64,000 nt of DNA from Aeromicrobium phragmitis (GTDB taxonomy: Bacteria > Actinomycetota > Actinomycetes > Propionibacteriales > Nocardioidaceae), in NCBI RefSeq assembly GCF_003674095.1, contig NZ_RDBF01000006.1, positions 62,001-126,000 of the forward strand. Direction: 5' to 3'. The stretch's first letter is position 1. Every line of letters starts with the position of its first letter. The notes under the pieces are model-generated. The model was not told where the DNA came from, made no database searches, and saw only the letters and a list, made by a program, of their open reading frames with translations. This document shows, piece by piece, positions 23,137 to 31,088 of this stretch. The translations under genes and the position numbers were made by a program.

Positions 23137-25116
23137 ATGACGAACCGCCTCGCCCAGGCCCAGTCGCCCTATCTGCGGCAGCACGCCGACAACCCGGTCG
23201 ACTGGTGGGAGTGGGGACCCGAGGCGATGGAGGAGGCCCGGCGCACCGACCGGCCGATCCTCCTGAGCGTCGGCTACGCGGCGTGCCACTGGTGCCACGT
23301 GATGGCGCACGAGTCGTTCGAGGACCCCGCCACGGCGGCGTTCATGAACGAGCACTTCGTCAACATCAAGGTCGATCGCGAGGAACGCCCGGACGTCGAC
23401 GCGATCTACATGCAAGCCACCCAGGCGATGACCGGGCAGGGCGGCTGGCCGATGACCTGCGTGCTGACTCCTGAGGGCGAACCGTTCTTCGGCGGGACGT
23501 ACTTCCCGCCCGAACCGGCCGGGCAGCACCCGGCGTTCACCCAGGTCCTCCAAGCCCTCGCCGAGGCGTGGCAGGATCGCCGCGAGGAGATCGTCCAGGT
23601 CGGAGCGCAGGTGCGCGCCTTCCTCGCCGAGCGCGGAGCCGGCGGCGGGGGAGCGCTGTCGCCGGACCACCTCGCCGGCGCCGTCGAGGCGCTCGTCGGC
23701 GAGTTCGACAGCGACGCCGGGGGATTCGGCAGTGCCCCGAAGTTCCCACCGTCGATGGTGCTGGAGTTCCTCCTGCGTCACCAGGCGCGCACCGGCGACG
23801 AGGCCTCGCTGTCCATGGTCGACCGCACGTGCGAGGCGATGGCGCGCGGCGGGATGTACGACCAGCTCGGCGGAGGCTTCGCCCGGTACAGCGTCGACCG
23901 GTCCTGGCGCGTGCCGCACTTCGAGAAGATGCTCTACGACAACGCGTTGCTGCTGCGGGTTTACCTGCACTGGTGGCGGCAGACCGGGTCGCCGCTCGGC
24001 GAACGCATCGCGCGGGAGACGGCGTGGTTCCTGTTGCGGGAGCTGCGCACCGCCGAGGGCGGTTTCGCCTCGGCGCTCGACGCCGACAGCGACGGACACG
24101 AGGGGACGTTCTACGTCTGGAACCCCAATCAGCTGATGCGCGCGCTGGGTGCCGATGACGGAGCCTGGGCGGCCTCGTTACTCGGGGTCACGGCGGCCGG
24201 GACTTTCGAGCGCGGCTTGTCCACGCTGCAACTGCTCGAGGAGCCGGACGATCCGGAGCGCTGGGAGCGCGTGCGCGCAGCGCTGCTCGACGCCCGCGAA
24301 ACCCGCACGCGGCCGGCGCGCGACGACAAGGTCGTCGCGGCGTGGAACGCCCTGGCCGTCTCGGCACTCGTCGAGGCCGGTGTTCTCCTGGAGGAGCCGG
24401 CGTTCCTCGAGGCCGGCGTCGAAGCGGCACAGCTACTGTGGCGCGTTCACGTGCGCGACGGCGTGGTCCGCACGTCGCGTGACGGGGAGGCGTCGCGCAA
24501 CGCCGGGGTCCTCGAAGATCACGGCACGATGGCGGAGGCGTTCATCGCCGTTCTCGGCGTCACCGGTGATCCGGCGTGGCTGGACCGGGCCCGCGGTCTG
24601 CTGGATCGCGTGCTGGAGCATTTCGCCGACCCCGACGGCGGCTGGTTCGACACCGCCGACGATGCCGAGCAATTGCTCGTCCGCCCGCAGGACCCGTCGG
24701 ACAACGTCACGCCCTCGGGCACTTCGTCGGTCGCGCACGCCATGCTCGCGATGGCCGCGGTGACGGGGGAACCGCGCTACCGCGAAGCGGCCGAGGACTC
24801 GATCGCCGCGGCGGCCCCGCTGGCGCAGCAGGTGCCGCGGTACGCCGGATGGACACTCGCTGCGGCCGAAGCGGTCCTGGCCGGACCTGCCGAGGTGGCG
24901 GTCGTGGGCGACGATGCGACGCTTCACCGCGCCGCGCTCGGGCTGACGACGCCGGGCGCGATCGTGGTGCGCGGCGACGAGGGGGCGGCCATTCCGCTGT
25001 TCGAGGCCAAGACCCGTATCGACGGACGCACGGCCGTCTACGTCTGCCGCAACCACACCTGCCAGCGGCCGATCACCGACCCGGCCGAGTTGGTCGCGGA
25101 TGACCAGGTTCAGTAG
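23137..25116 (+). CDS. DUF255 thioredoxin-domain protein (YyaL/SPATA20-like)
   Basis: A 659-residue protein of the YyaL/spermatogenesis-associated 20 family. The N-terminal thioredoxin-like domain has CHWC (Cys 50 and 53) in YAACHWCHVMAHESFED. An (alpha/alpha) glycosidase-like region follows, with GGMYDQLGGGFARYSVD, VPHFEKMLYDNALLL and SALDADSDGHEGTFYVW. M. tuberculosis Rv1084 is the equivalent next to mca. The biochemical function is unsettled. ATG 23137 has GGAGG 2-6 nt upstream. The protein is complete. Confidence 0.92.
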   Translation: MTNRLAQAQSPYLRQHADNPVDWWEWGPEAMEEARRTDRPILLSVGYAACHWCHVMAHESFEDPATAAFMNEHFVNIKVDREERPDVDAIYMQATQAMTGQGGWPMTCVLTPEGEPFFGGTYFPPEPAGQHPAFTQVLQALAEAWQDRREEIVQVGAQVRAFLAERGAGGGGALSPDHLAGAVEALVGEFDSDAGGFGSAPKFPPSMVLEFLLRHQARTGDEASLSMVDRTCEAMARGGMYDQLGGGFARYSVDRSWRVPHFEKMLYDNALLLRVYLHWWRQTGSPLGERIARETAWFLLRELRTAEGGFASALDADSDGHEGTFYVWNPNQLMRALGADDGAWAASLLGVTAAGTFERGLSTLQLLEEPDDPERWERVRAALLDARETRTRPARDDKVVAAWNALAVSALVEAGVLLEEPAFLEAGVEAAQLLWRVHVRDGVVRTSRDGEASRNAGVLEDHGTMAEAFIAVLGVTGDPAWLDRARGLLDRVLEHFADPDGGWFDTADDAEQLLVRPQDPSDNVTPSGTSSVAHAMLAMAAVTGEPRYREAAEDSIAAAAPLAQQVPRYAGWTLAAAEAVLAGPAEVAVVGDDATLHRAALGLTTPGAIVVRGDEGAAIPLFEAKTRIDGRTAVYVCRNHTCQRPITDPAELVADDQVQ

Positions 25117-25188
25117 ATTTCCTGTCACTTCTCCCGGTGAACTCACGCGGAGGCGTGAAGAAAACCTACGTAACCTGGTAATCCTCCG

Positions 25189-25884
25189 TCAGCCGTAGAC
25201 GAGGAGGCTGACGCCGATGTAGTGAACGACGAACGCGGCGATCGTGAAGGCGTGGAAGACCTCGTGGAAGCCGAACCAGCGGGGGAACGGGTCGGGCCAT
25301 TTGAAGGCGTAGACGAGCGCGCCCAGGGTGTAGAGGACGCCCCCGACCACCATCAGCGCGAGCACGCTGGGAGGCCCGGTCTCGGCGAACTCCGGCCAGT
25401 AGAGCACCGCGGCCCAGCCCAGCATCAAGTACAGCGGGACATAGACCCACCGCGGCGCGTGCAGCCAGAAGACCTTGAAGACCACGCCCAACAGCGCGCC
25501 GCCCCACACGAGCGTCAGCATGATCGCCGCGTGCCGTCCGTTGAGCAGCAGCAACGAGAAGGGCGTGTACGAGCCCGCGATCATGATGAAGATGTTCGAG
25601 TGGTCGACGCGTTTGAGCGTGAGCATGACGCTGCCGCGCCACGTTCCGGTGTGATAGACCGCCGAGACGACGAACAGTGCGAGTGAGCTCACCATGAAAA
25701 CCGCTGCCCCCGCGCGCGCCTCGGGCTTGTCGGCGAGCACCAGCATGACGATGAACGAGAAGAACGCGAGCGGCGCCGTGGCCAGATGCAGCCAACCGCG
25801 AAGTCTGGGCTTCATGTCAGCGGCCCTCGCCTGAAGACGGTCAGAGACGTCATCGAAGAGTCGTTCGGAGGGCCGGCGTGTCAC
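25189..25884 (-). CDS. Hemolysin III / PAQR family membrane protein
   Basis: A 231-residue protein with seven TM helices. The PAQR/HlyIII features are RGWLHLATAPLAFFSFI, VSAVYHTGTWRGSVMLTLKRVDHSNIFIMIAGSYTPF (Ser, His and Asp of the putative metal site) and FHEVFHAFTIAAFVVHYIGV. The proteins resemble metal-dependent membrane hydrolases; pore formation is not proven for most. GTG 25884 is preceded by TATCCT at 6 nt (leaderless), so the longer upstream frame is rejected. The M. tuberculosis counterpart is Rv1085c. Confidence 0.9.
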   Translation of the reverse strand: MTRRPSERLFDDVSDRLQARAADMKPRLRGWLHLATAPLAFFSFIVMLVLADKPEARAGAAVFMVSSLALFVVSAVYHTGTWRGSVMLTLKRVDHSNIFIMIAGSYTPFSLLLLNGRHAAIMLTLVWGGALLGVVFKVFWLHAPRWVYVPLYLMLGWAAVLYWPEFAETGPPSVLALMVVGGVLYTLGALVYAFKWPDPFPRWFGFHEVFHAFTIAAFVVHYIGVSLLVYG

Positions 25885-25890
25885 GTGTCG

Positions 25891-25896
25891 AGGATA
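25891..25896 (-). promoter_or_regulatory. -10 element, leaderless hemolysin III promoter
   Basis: TATCCT on the minus strand, 6 nt before the GTG at 25884. It is divergent from the isoprenyl transferase -10 at 25924-25929. Confidence 0.55.
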
Positions 25897-25923
25897 GTGG
25901 CTGATGGAGGAGTCGGCAGCGCG

Positions 25924-25929
25924 TAGGCT
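25924..25929 (+). promoter_or_regulatory. -10 element, leaderless isoprenyl transferase promoter
   Basis: TAGGCT, 7 nt before the ATG at 25937. Confidence 0.5.
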
Positions 25930-25936
25930 GAGCCGC

Positions 25937-26698
25937 ATGGGGATGAGCGACCTGCTGTACGGCGTGTACGAACGCCGGCTGTCCAAGATGCTCGACCCCG
26001 ACCGGCTGCCGCACCACGTCGGCGCCATCGTCGACGGCAACCGCCGCTGGGCGCGAGGCGCCGGCGCGGGCGTCGATTTCGGATACCAGGCGGGCGCAGA
26101 GAAGATCACCGAGTTCCTCGGCTGGTGCGATGAGCTCGACGTCAAGATCGTCACCCTGTGGGTGCTGAGCACCGACAATCTGCGGCGCCCGCCCGACGAG
26201 CTCGCCGCCCTGCTGTCGGTCATCGAGCAGATGGTCGAATCGCTCGCGGCACTCGGGCGCTGGCGGCTTCAGCTCATCGGCAACCTCGACATGCTGCCGC
26301 CGGAGTCCGCCGCCCGGCTCAAGCGAGCTGCTGAGAGCACCGAAGGCATCGCCGGACTCAACGTCAACATCTGCGTCGGTTACGGCGGCCGCCAGGAGTT
26401 GACCGACGCCATGCGCTCCCTGCTGCTCGACCAAGCCGCCAAGGGCAAGTCGCTCGAGGAGGTGGCCCGCACGCTCGACGTGGACGACATCGCCGAGCAC
26501 CTCTACACCAAAGGGCAGCCCGACCCGGACCTCGTCATCCGCACGTCCGGCGAGCAGCGGCTGAGCGGTTTCCTGTTGTGGCAGAGCGTGCACTCGGAGT
26601 TCTACTTCTCCGATGCGCTGTGGCCCGCGTTCCGGCGCGTCGATTTCCTGCGGGCGATGCGCTCGTACGCTTCGCGCGAGCGTCGCTTCGGCGCGTGA
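25937..26698 (+). CDS. cis-isoprenyl diphosphate synthase (UppS family)
   Basis: A 253-residue cis-prenyltransferase. HVGAIVDGNRRWARG holds the catalytic Asp of the DGNxRW motif. IRTSGEQRLSGFLLWQSVHSEFYFSDALWP is the C-terminal signature. It condenses isopentenyl diphosphate with an allylic primer. The mca-linked paralogue in M. tuberculosis (Rv1086) makes short (Z,E)-farnesyl diphosphate as primer for decaprenyl phosphate; this gene has the same neighbourhood, so that role is likely. Chain length cannot be fixed from sequence. Confidence 0.92.
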   Translation: MGMSDLLYGVYERRLSKMLDPDRLPHHVGAIVDGNRRWARGAGAGVDFGYQAGAEKITEFLGWCDELDVKIVTLWVLSTDNLRRPPDELAALLSVIEQMVESLAALGRWRLQLIGNLDMLPPESAARLKRAAESTEGIAGLNVNICVGYGGRQELTDAMRSLLLDQAAKGKSLEEVARTLDVDDIAEHLYTKGQPDPDLVIRTSGEQRLSGFLLWQSVHSEFYFSDALWPAFRRVDFLRAMRSYASRERRFGA

Positions 26699-26791
26699 GT
26701 CGTCGCCGCGTCACCGGAAATTGACCTCGTCGTCATGTGGGTCACCGCGTGTCGCCGCGCCCGGGGAGCTCGCCGGTCGTACGTTCGGAAT

Positions 26792-26845
26792 GTGCCGACG
26801 CTCGCCCCTGAGACAACGGTGCCCTTGGTCAGACTCGATCACTAG
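26792..26845 (+). CDS. Candidate 17-residue leaderless peptide upstream of phoH
   Basis: GTG 26792 is preceded by TACGTT (26780-26785) at 6 nt, the same leaderless geometry as verified-looking genes here. It opens a frame [17 protein letters not shown] ending at TAG 26843-26845. There is no independent protein evidence. It ends 47 nt before the phoH start and is in a different frame. M. tuberculosis phoH2 is preceded by a small gene (phoAT), so a functional equivalent is possible, though sequence similarity cannot be judged. An ATG at 26735 in the same frame would give 36 residues. Confidence 0.3.
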   Translation: MPTLAPETTVPLVRLDH

Positions 26846-26892
26846 CTGAGGGCCGGGTGCAGGGTGCGCACGAGGCTCTCGAGGAGACAGCC

Positions 26893-28218
26893 GTGGCTGT
26901 GACACAGAGCAACGCCCCTGCCGATGCCCCGCGCCGCACGTACGTCCTGGACACGAGCGTCCTGCTCGCGGACCCGGCAGCCATGCAGCGCTTCCACGAG
27001 CACGAGGTCGTCATTCCGGTCGTCGTGATCAGCGAACTCGAAGCCAAGCGACACCATCCCGAGCTCGGCTACTTCGCCCGCAACGCGCTGCGTTTCCTCG
27101 ACGACCTGCGCCTCGCGCACGGCACCTTGGCCGAGCCCCTGCCGATCGGCACCGAGGGCGGGTCGCTGCGGGTCGAGCTGAACCACACCGATCCGGAGTC
27201 TCTCCCGGCCGGCTTCCGGCTCGGTGACAACGACACCCGCATCCTCGCGGTGGCGCGCAACCTCGCCAACGAGGGTCGCGCGGTCACGCTCGTGTCCAAG
27301 GACCTGCCGATGCGGGTCAAGGCGTCCGCGGTCGGTCTCAAGGCCGAGGAGTACCGCGCGGAGTGGGCGCTGGAGACCGGATGGACCGGCATGCGGGAGC
27401 TCGAGGTGCAGACCACCGACCTCGACGCCCTCTATGAGCACGGCGTCGTCGATCTGGATGAGGCGCGCGAACTGCCGTGTCACACCGGGCTGGTGCTGTT
27501 GTCGGCCACCGGCAGTGGCCTGGGCCGGGTCACGGCGGACAAGCGGGTCCAGCTGGTGCGCGGTGACCGCGACGCCTTCGGTATCCACGGCCGTTCCGCC
27601 GAGCAGCGGGTCGCGCTCGATCTCCTCCTCGACCCGAGTGTCGGCATCGTCTCGCTGGGCGGCCGGGCGGGCACCGGTAAGTCGGCGATGGCGATCTGCG
27701 CAGGCCTGGAGGCCGTGCTGGAGCGCGGCCAGCACCAGAAGGTCGTGGTGTTCCGGCCGCTGTACGCGGTCGGGGGCCAGGAACTCGGGTACCTGCCGGG
27801 CAGCGAGTCCGAGAAGATGGGGCCGTGGGCGCAGGCGGTGTTCGACACGCTCAGCGCCGTCACCTCCCCGGCCGTGGTCGAGGAGATCCTCGATCGCGAC
27901 ATGCTCGAGGTGCTGCCGTTGACCCACATCCGCGGACGGTCCTTGCACGACTCCTTCGTCATCGTGGACGAGGCGCAGTCGCTGGAGCGCAACGTCCTGC
28001 TGACGGTGCTCTCGCGCGTCGGCGCCAACTCCAAGGTCGTCCTCACGCACGACGTCGCTCAGCGCGACAACCTCCGGGTCGGGCGGCACGACGGCGTCGT
28101 CGCGGTGGTGGAGAAGCTCAAGGGGCACCCGCTGTTCGCGCACGTCACCCTCACGCGGTCCGAGCGCTCACCGGTCGCGGCGCTCGTGACCGAGATGCTG
28201 GAGGACGTCACCCTCTGA
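26893..28218 (+). CDS. phoH: PhoH2-type PIN domain/ATPase (RNA helicase-RNase)
   Basis: A 441-residue two-domain protein. The N-terminal PIN nuclease domain has acidic residues in [12 protein letters not shown], with the others in ELEAKR and [15 protein letters not shown] (about 15-150). The C-terminal PhoH ATPase has Walker [39 protein letters not shown], and Walker [14 protein letters not shown]. PhoH2 proteins unwind and cleave RNA and behave like toxin components in mycobacteria. GTG 26893 follows GAGGAG at 7 nt. A 17-residue candidate peptide gene lies upstream. Confidence 0.92.
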   Translation: MAVTQSNAPADAPRRTYVLDTSVLLADPAAMQRFHEHEVVIPVVVISELEAKRHHPELGYFARNALRFLDDLRLAHGTLAEPLPIGTEGGSLRVELNHTDPESLPAGFRLGDNDTRILAVARNLANEGRAVTLVSKDLPMRVKASAVGLKAEEYRAEWALETGWTGMRELEVQTTDLDALYEHGVVDLDEARELPCHTGLVLLSATGSGLGRVTADKRVQLVRGDRDAFGIHGRSAEQRVALDLLLDPSVGIVSLGGRAGTGKSAMAICAGLEAVLERGQHQKVVVFRPLYAVGGQELGYLPGSESEKMGPWAQAVFDTLSAVTSPAVVEEILDRDMLEVLPLTHIRGRSLHDSFVIVDEAQSLERNVLLTVLSRVGANSKVVLTHDVAQRDNLRVGRHDGVVAVVEKLKGHPLFAHVTLTRSERSPVAALVTEMLEDVTL

Positions 28219-28224
28219 ACTCGC

Positions 28225-28281
28225 TGAGTGTGACGTTCGGCCAGTGAAACGGCCGTGATCTCCTGCCGAACGTCACACTCA
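28225..28281. terminator. Long inverted repeat between phoH and the glycosyltransferase gene
   Basis: Perfect 17-bp arms (28225-28241 and 28265-28281) separated by 23 nt. It starts 7 nt after the phoH stop, and the right arm contains the stop codon of the convergent gene. It should serve as a bidirectional terminator and may belong to a dispersed repeat family. Confidence 0.75.
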
Positions 28282-29751
28282 ACGGGTACCGCACGGATCG
28301 ACCGGGATGTCGCGGTCGGCGTCGCGCAGCAGATAGGTCGGCCGGCCGCACAGCTCGGCGACTTCGGCGTAGCGCTCGTCGAGCAGGTCGGTCGGACCGG
28401 TGAAACCGTAGCCGGGCCAGCTCGAGGGCCGGGCACTGAGCACGATCCAGGTGGGCGCGTGCTCGGACTCGATCATCTCGGCGAACAGGTCGAGGTCGGT
28501 GTCCCGGACGAGTGCGGGCAGCAGCCACAAGTACGGGTACGGCGTCTCGAGGCCGGTGGCGTAGGAGATGTTGACCCCGAAGGGAAACACCGTGATCCGG
28601 TCGCCGGGCCCGGCCACCGCCGCGATCGCTTCGCCGGTGCGGGCCCGCGTGTTCGGATGCGCCTCGTCGCGGTCGACGGAGTAACTGCCGATCGCGACGG
28701 CGAGGACGGCGGCCAGCACCAGCCGTTCGATGTGCCGGCCGACCTTGCCGTACTGGGCGAAGGCGACACCGGCAGCCACCGCGACCGGGCCGCACCACTG
28801 GATGAGGTAGTGGAGCCAGGCGCTGCCCCCGGCCACCACGGAGACGCCCCCGTAGGCGATGACGGCGAACAACGCCCAGGTCGTCGGTCGCGGGCGTCGC
28901 CACAGCAGCGGCAGCGCCACCGCGGTCAGCGGGATCGCCCCACCGAGCAGAGCCGCCCAGCGCAAGGTCACCCGCCGCTCGCTCACAGTCGGGCTGTCGT
29001 CGTTGATGGCTTGTGCGGCTTCGATCCGGAACGGGTACAGGGCCTCGTAGAGTTCCAGCGGCGAGGTGCCGCGATTCCAGGACCAGAGCAGCATGACGAC
29101 GCCGAGGCCCAGCGCCCCGACCAGAAAGCTGCCGATCAGCGCTCCGGCACGTGCCCAGCTCAGCCTGCCTAGCACCAGCGCGGCTAGTCCGGCCACTCCC
29201 ACGAAGAGCACCACGTCGACGAAGTTCTGCTTGACGAGGATCGCGCTCACCGCCGCCGCACCGGAGAGCGCGGCCCGGAGGGCTGATGCCCGTGCGCTCA
29301 GGCCGGGCGACAACGCGCTGATCGAGGCCCAGATGCCGGCGAGGACGAAAGGCGTCGCGAGCAGTTCGCCGTCCACCCGACCGAACGAGACGATCGGGGT
29401 GCTGAGCAACAGCGCCGCGATCCATGCGGTCGGCACAGCCGCGGCGGGCCCGGCGAGGGAGCGGGCGGCGCGGCTCGCGAGCCATACCGACAGGGCGGTC
29501 ACCAGGAGACCGATGATGCGCAGCGGCACCATCCCGCCCGCCAACTCCGCGATCCGGAAGATGGTGATGAGGAGTGGGGGCCGGTCCACCCAGTGCTCGC
29601 CGTACAGGTAGGGGCCCGCGGAGTTCCAGCCACCACCGACAGTGAGGAAGCCGGCTTCGTCGGGGGAGAGCGGATAGCGAAGGCGCGGGATGCGGATCAG
29701 GACGGCAACCACGGCCGCGAGCGCGACGAGCAGGCTGCGCGAGCGGGTCAC
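28279..29751 (-). CDS. Membrane glycosyltransferase (GT-C fold, ArnT/PMT-like)
   Basis: A 490-residue protein with about 11 TM helices and a C-terminal soluble tail. The first loop has SPDEAGF (Asp 31, Glu 32), matching the catalytic acidic pair of GT-C enzymes, followed by GEHWVDRPPLLITIF. Such enzymes transfer sugars from polyprenyl-phosphate donors to cell-envelope acceptors outside the membrane. Donor and acceptor are unknown. GTG start with TAGGGT at 6 nt. Convergent with phoH, ending inside a 17-bp inverted repeat. Confidence 0.8.
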   Translation of the reverse strand: MTRSRSLLVALAAVVAVLIRIPRLRYPLSPDEAGFLTVGGGWNSAGPYLYGEHWVDRPPLLITIFRIAELAGGMVPLRIIGLLVTALSVWLASRAARSLAGPAAAVPTAWIAALLLSTPIVSFGRVDGELLATPFVLAGIWASISALSPGLSARASALRAALSGAAAVSAILVKQNFVDVVLFVGVAGLAALVLGRLSWARAGALIGSFLVGALGLGVVMLLWSWNRGTSPLELYEALYPFRIEAAQAINDDSPTVSERRVTLRWAALLGGAIPLTAVALPLLWRRPRPTTWALFAVIAYGGVSVVAGGSAWLHYLIQWCGPVAVAAGVAFAQYGKVGRHIERLVLAAVLAVAIGSYSVDRDEAHPNTRARTGEAIAAVAGPGDRITVFPFGVNISYATGLETPYPYLWLLPALVRDTDLDLFAEMIESEHAPTWIVLSARPSSWPGYGFTGPTDLLDERYAEVAELCGRPTYLLRDADRDIPVDPCGTR

Positions 29752-29757
29752 GCTGCC

Positions 29758-29763
29758 ACCCTA
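29758..29763 (-). promoter_or_regulatory. -10 element, leaderless glycosyltransferase promoter
   Basis: TAGGGT on the minus strand, 6 nt before the GTG at 29751. Confidence 0.5.
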
Positions 29764-29815
29764 GCGACGTCCGTGGCGCGTCGAGCCGCGGCGTGCTGGT
29801 GGGCCCGCGTCCGGT

Positions 29816-30559
29816 TCAACGCCAATTGAGCACGGCGATCACGACCGCGCCGATAGCGAGCCAGGCGACCGAGGAGAGCGACGTCCAGGGAATACGGCGG
29901 CGTGGCATCGCTCGTCCCTCGGGCATTTCGGGCGCCGTGATGGGGTCGTACGAGACGGCCGACCGCGTGCTGGCCTGCTCCGCGGCGATGCCGGCAGCAA
30001 GCACCAGCAAACCAACGCCGAGCACAGCACCGAACGGAAGCACGACGAGCGGAATCTCGATGAGGAGCACCGCGGCGACCGCACCTGCAGCCATCGCGGC
30101 GGCACCGCCGGCCACGACCGCCGAGAGGACGGGCCGCCGCACGACCACACCGATGGCACGATCGAGCACCAGCGCCAGTGCCACAAGGTTGAGGCAGAGC
30201 AGCACGAGCATCCCGGCCATGCCCCACGTTACGGTCACGGCGTCGCCGGCTGCCCACGCACCCACACCATTCAAAGTGAGCACGACGCCGACGAGCTGCA
30301 CCGCGCTCGGTCCCAGAAGACGCACCCAGGACGTTTTCTCCGCTGGGCGATCAGCCGCGAACGCGCGCGCGTACGCGATGGGGTCTCCGAACGCTTGTCT
30401 GGCCGTCTCGCGGGCGTCGCGGCAGTGGGCGTTGGCCTCGGTCAGGGCGTCGCCGATCCGGTCGCCCGGCACATCGCGAAGCCGTGCCTCGAGGATGAAC
30501 TGCTCCACCCAGGCGGGCTCCATGTCAGGTGCCAGTCGGGCTTCAAGTCCGTCAGTCAT
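29816..30559 (-). CDS. HAAS-type membrane protein partnered with PadR
   Basis: A 247-residue protein. The N-terminal 75 residues form a helical domain (MTDGLEARLAPDMEPAWVEQFILEARLRDVPGDRIGDALTEANAHCRD...AFGDPIAYARAF, shown here in part) of the HAAS/permease-prefix kind. Six to seven TM helices follow. HAAS-domain proteins typically pair with PadR regulators and are thought to signal membrane state. The start overlaps the PadR stop by 8 nt, so the two are one operon. The partner function is inferred from this arrangement. Confidence 0.72.
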   Translation of the reverse strand: MTDGLEARLAPDMEPAWVEQFILEARLRDVPGDRIGDALTEANAHCRDARETARQAFGDPIAYARAFAADRPAEKTSWVRLLGPSAVQLVGVVLTLNGVGAWAAGDAVTVTWGMAGMLVLLCLNLVALALVLDRAIGVVVRRPVLSAVVAGGAAAMAAGAVAAVLLIEIPLVVLPFGAVLGVGLLVLAAGIAAEQASTRSAVSYDPITAPEMPEGRAMPRRRIPWTSLSSVAWLAIGAVVIAVLNWR

Positions 30560-30911
30560 CGCGTTCCTCCGTCGTCGTCTCGAGCAGATGCGACCGCATC
30601 AGCGAGGCGAACCGCTCCCACCGCTCGGCCTGATCGTGCAGGGACCGACGGCCCTCTGCGGTCAGCTCGTAGTGCTTGCGGCCCGGGCCGCCCTCGCCCG
30701 CGCGCCACTCGGCCTCGACGAGACCGCCGTCCTCCAGGCGACCCAGGAGCGGGTACAGCGTGCCGCCCTTGACCGCCCCGAGTCCAGCCTCCTCGAGGCG
30801 GACGGCGATCGCGTAGCCGTAGCTGGCGCCTGCGTCGATGGCACGTAGCACAGCGATCGAGAGAACGGCCCGCAACCATTCCGCCGGCCACGCTCTCGCA
30901 CTGTCCACCAC
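30552..30911 (-). CDS. PadR family transcriptional regulator
   Basis: A 119-residue winged-helix regulator. It has the PadR pattern LRAVLSIAVLRAIDAGASYGYAIAVRLEE, KGGTLYPLLGRLEDGGLVEAEW, then GRKHYELTAEGRRSLHDQAERWERF. It probably represses its own operon with the HAAS membrane protein. GTG start with TACGAT 6 nt upstream, so leaderless. The inverted repeat at 30928-30948 lies just upstream of that -10 and is the likely operator. Confidence 0.9.
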   Translation of the reverse strand: MVDSARAWPAEWLRAVLSIAVLRAIDAGASYGYAIAVRLEEAGLGAVKGGTLYPLLGRLEDGGLVEAEWRAGEGGPGRKHYELTAEGRRSLHDQAERWERFASLMRSHLLETTTEERDD

Positions 30912-30914
30912 TGC

Positions 30915-30920
30915 ATCGTA
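30915..30920 (-). promoter_or_regulatory. -10 element, leaderless PadR promoter
   Basis: TACGAT on the minus strand, 6 nt before the GTG at 30911. Confidence 0.5.
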
Positions 30921-30927
30921 CCGTGAT

Positions 30928-30948
30928 CTAGATAGCGTGGCTACCTAG
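30928..30948. promoter_or_regulatory. Inverted repeat, probable PadR operator
   Basis: CTAGATAGC-gtg-GCTACCTAG, 8 of 9 positions symmetric, 8 nt upstream of the PadR -10. It also lies upstream of the divergent DUF2079 gene. Confidence 0.55.
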
Positions 30949-31088
30949 TGGTCGTCTCCTGTCGGTACGGCGCTCGATGGCGAACGACTGGGGGCATCGC
31001 ACAGCCTTTGGGGCCGATTCCGGGTCCAGGCGGACTCGTGCGACCACCCACCGGTCTTGTCGTTCTCGGCCGCTACGGTTGGGGCGCT

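Noticed and set aside
26735-26845. A 36-residue ORF from ATG 26735 as the phoH upstream gene.
   Set aside because: It lacks a ribosome site or -10 at that ATG. The shorter 17-codon frame from GTG 26792 has a leaderless promoter and is reported instead, with low confidence.
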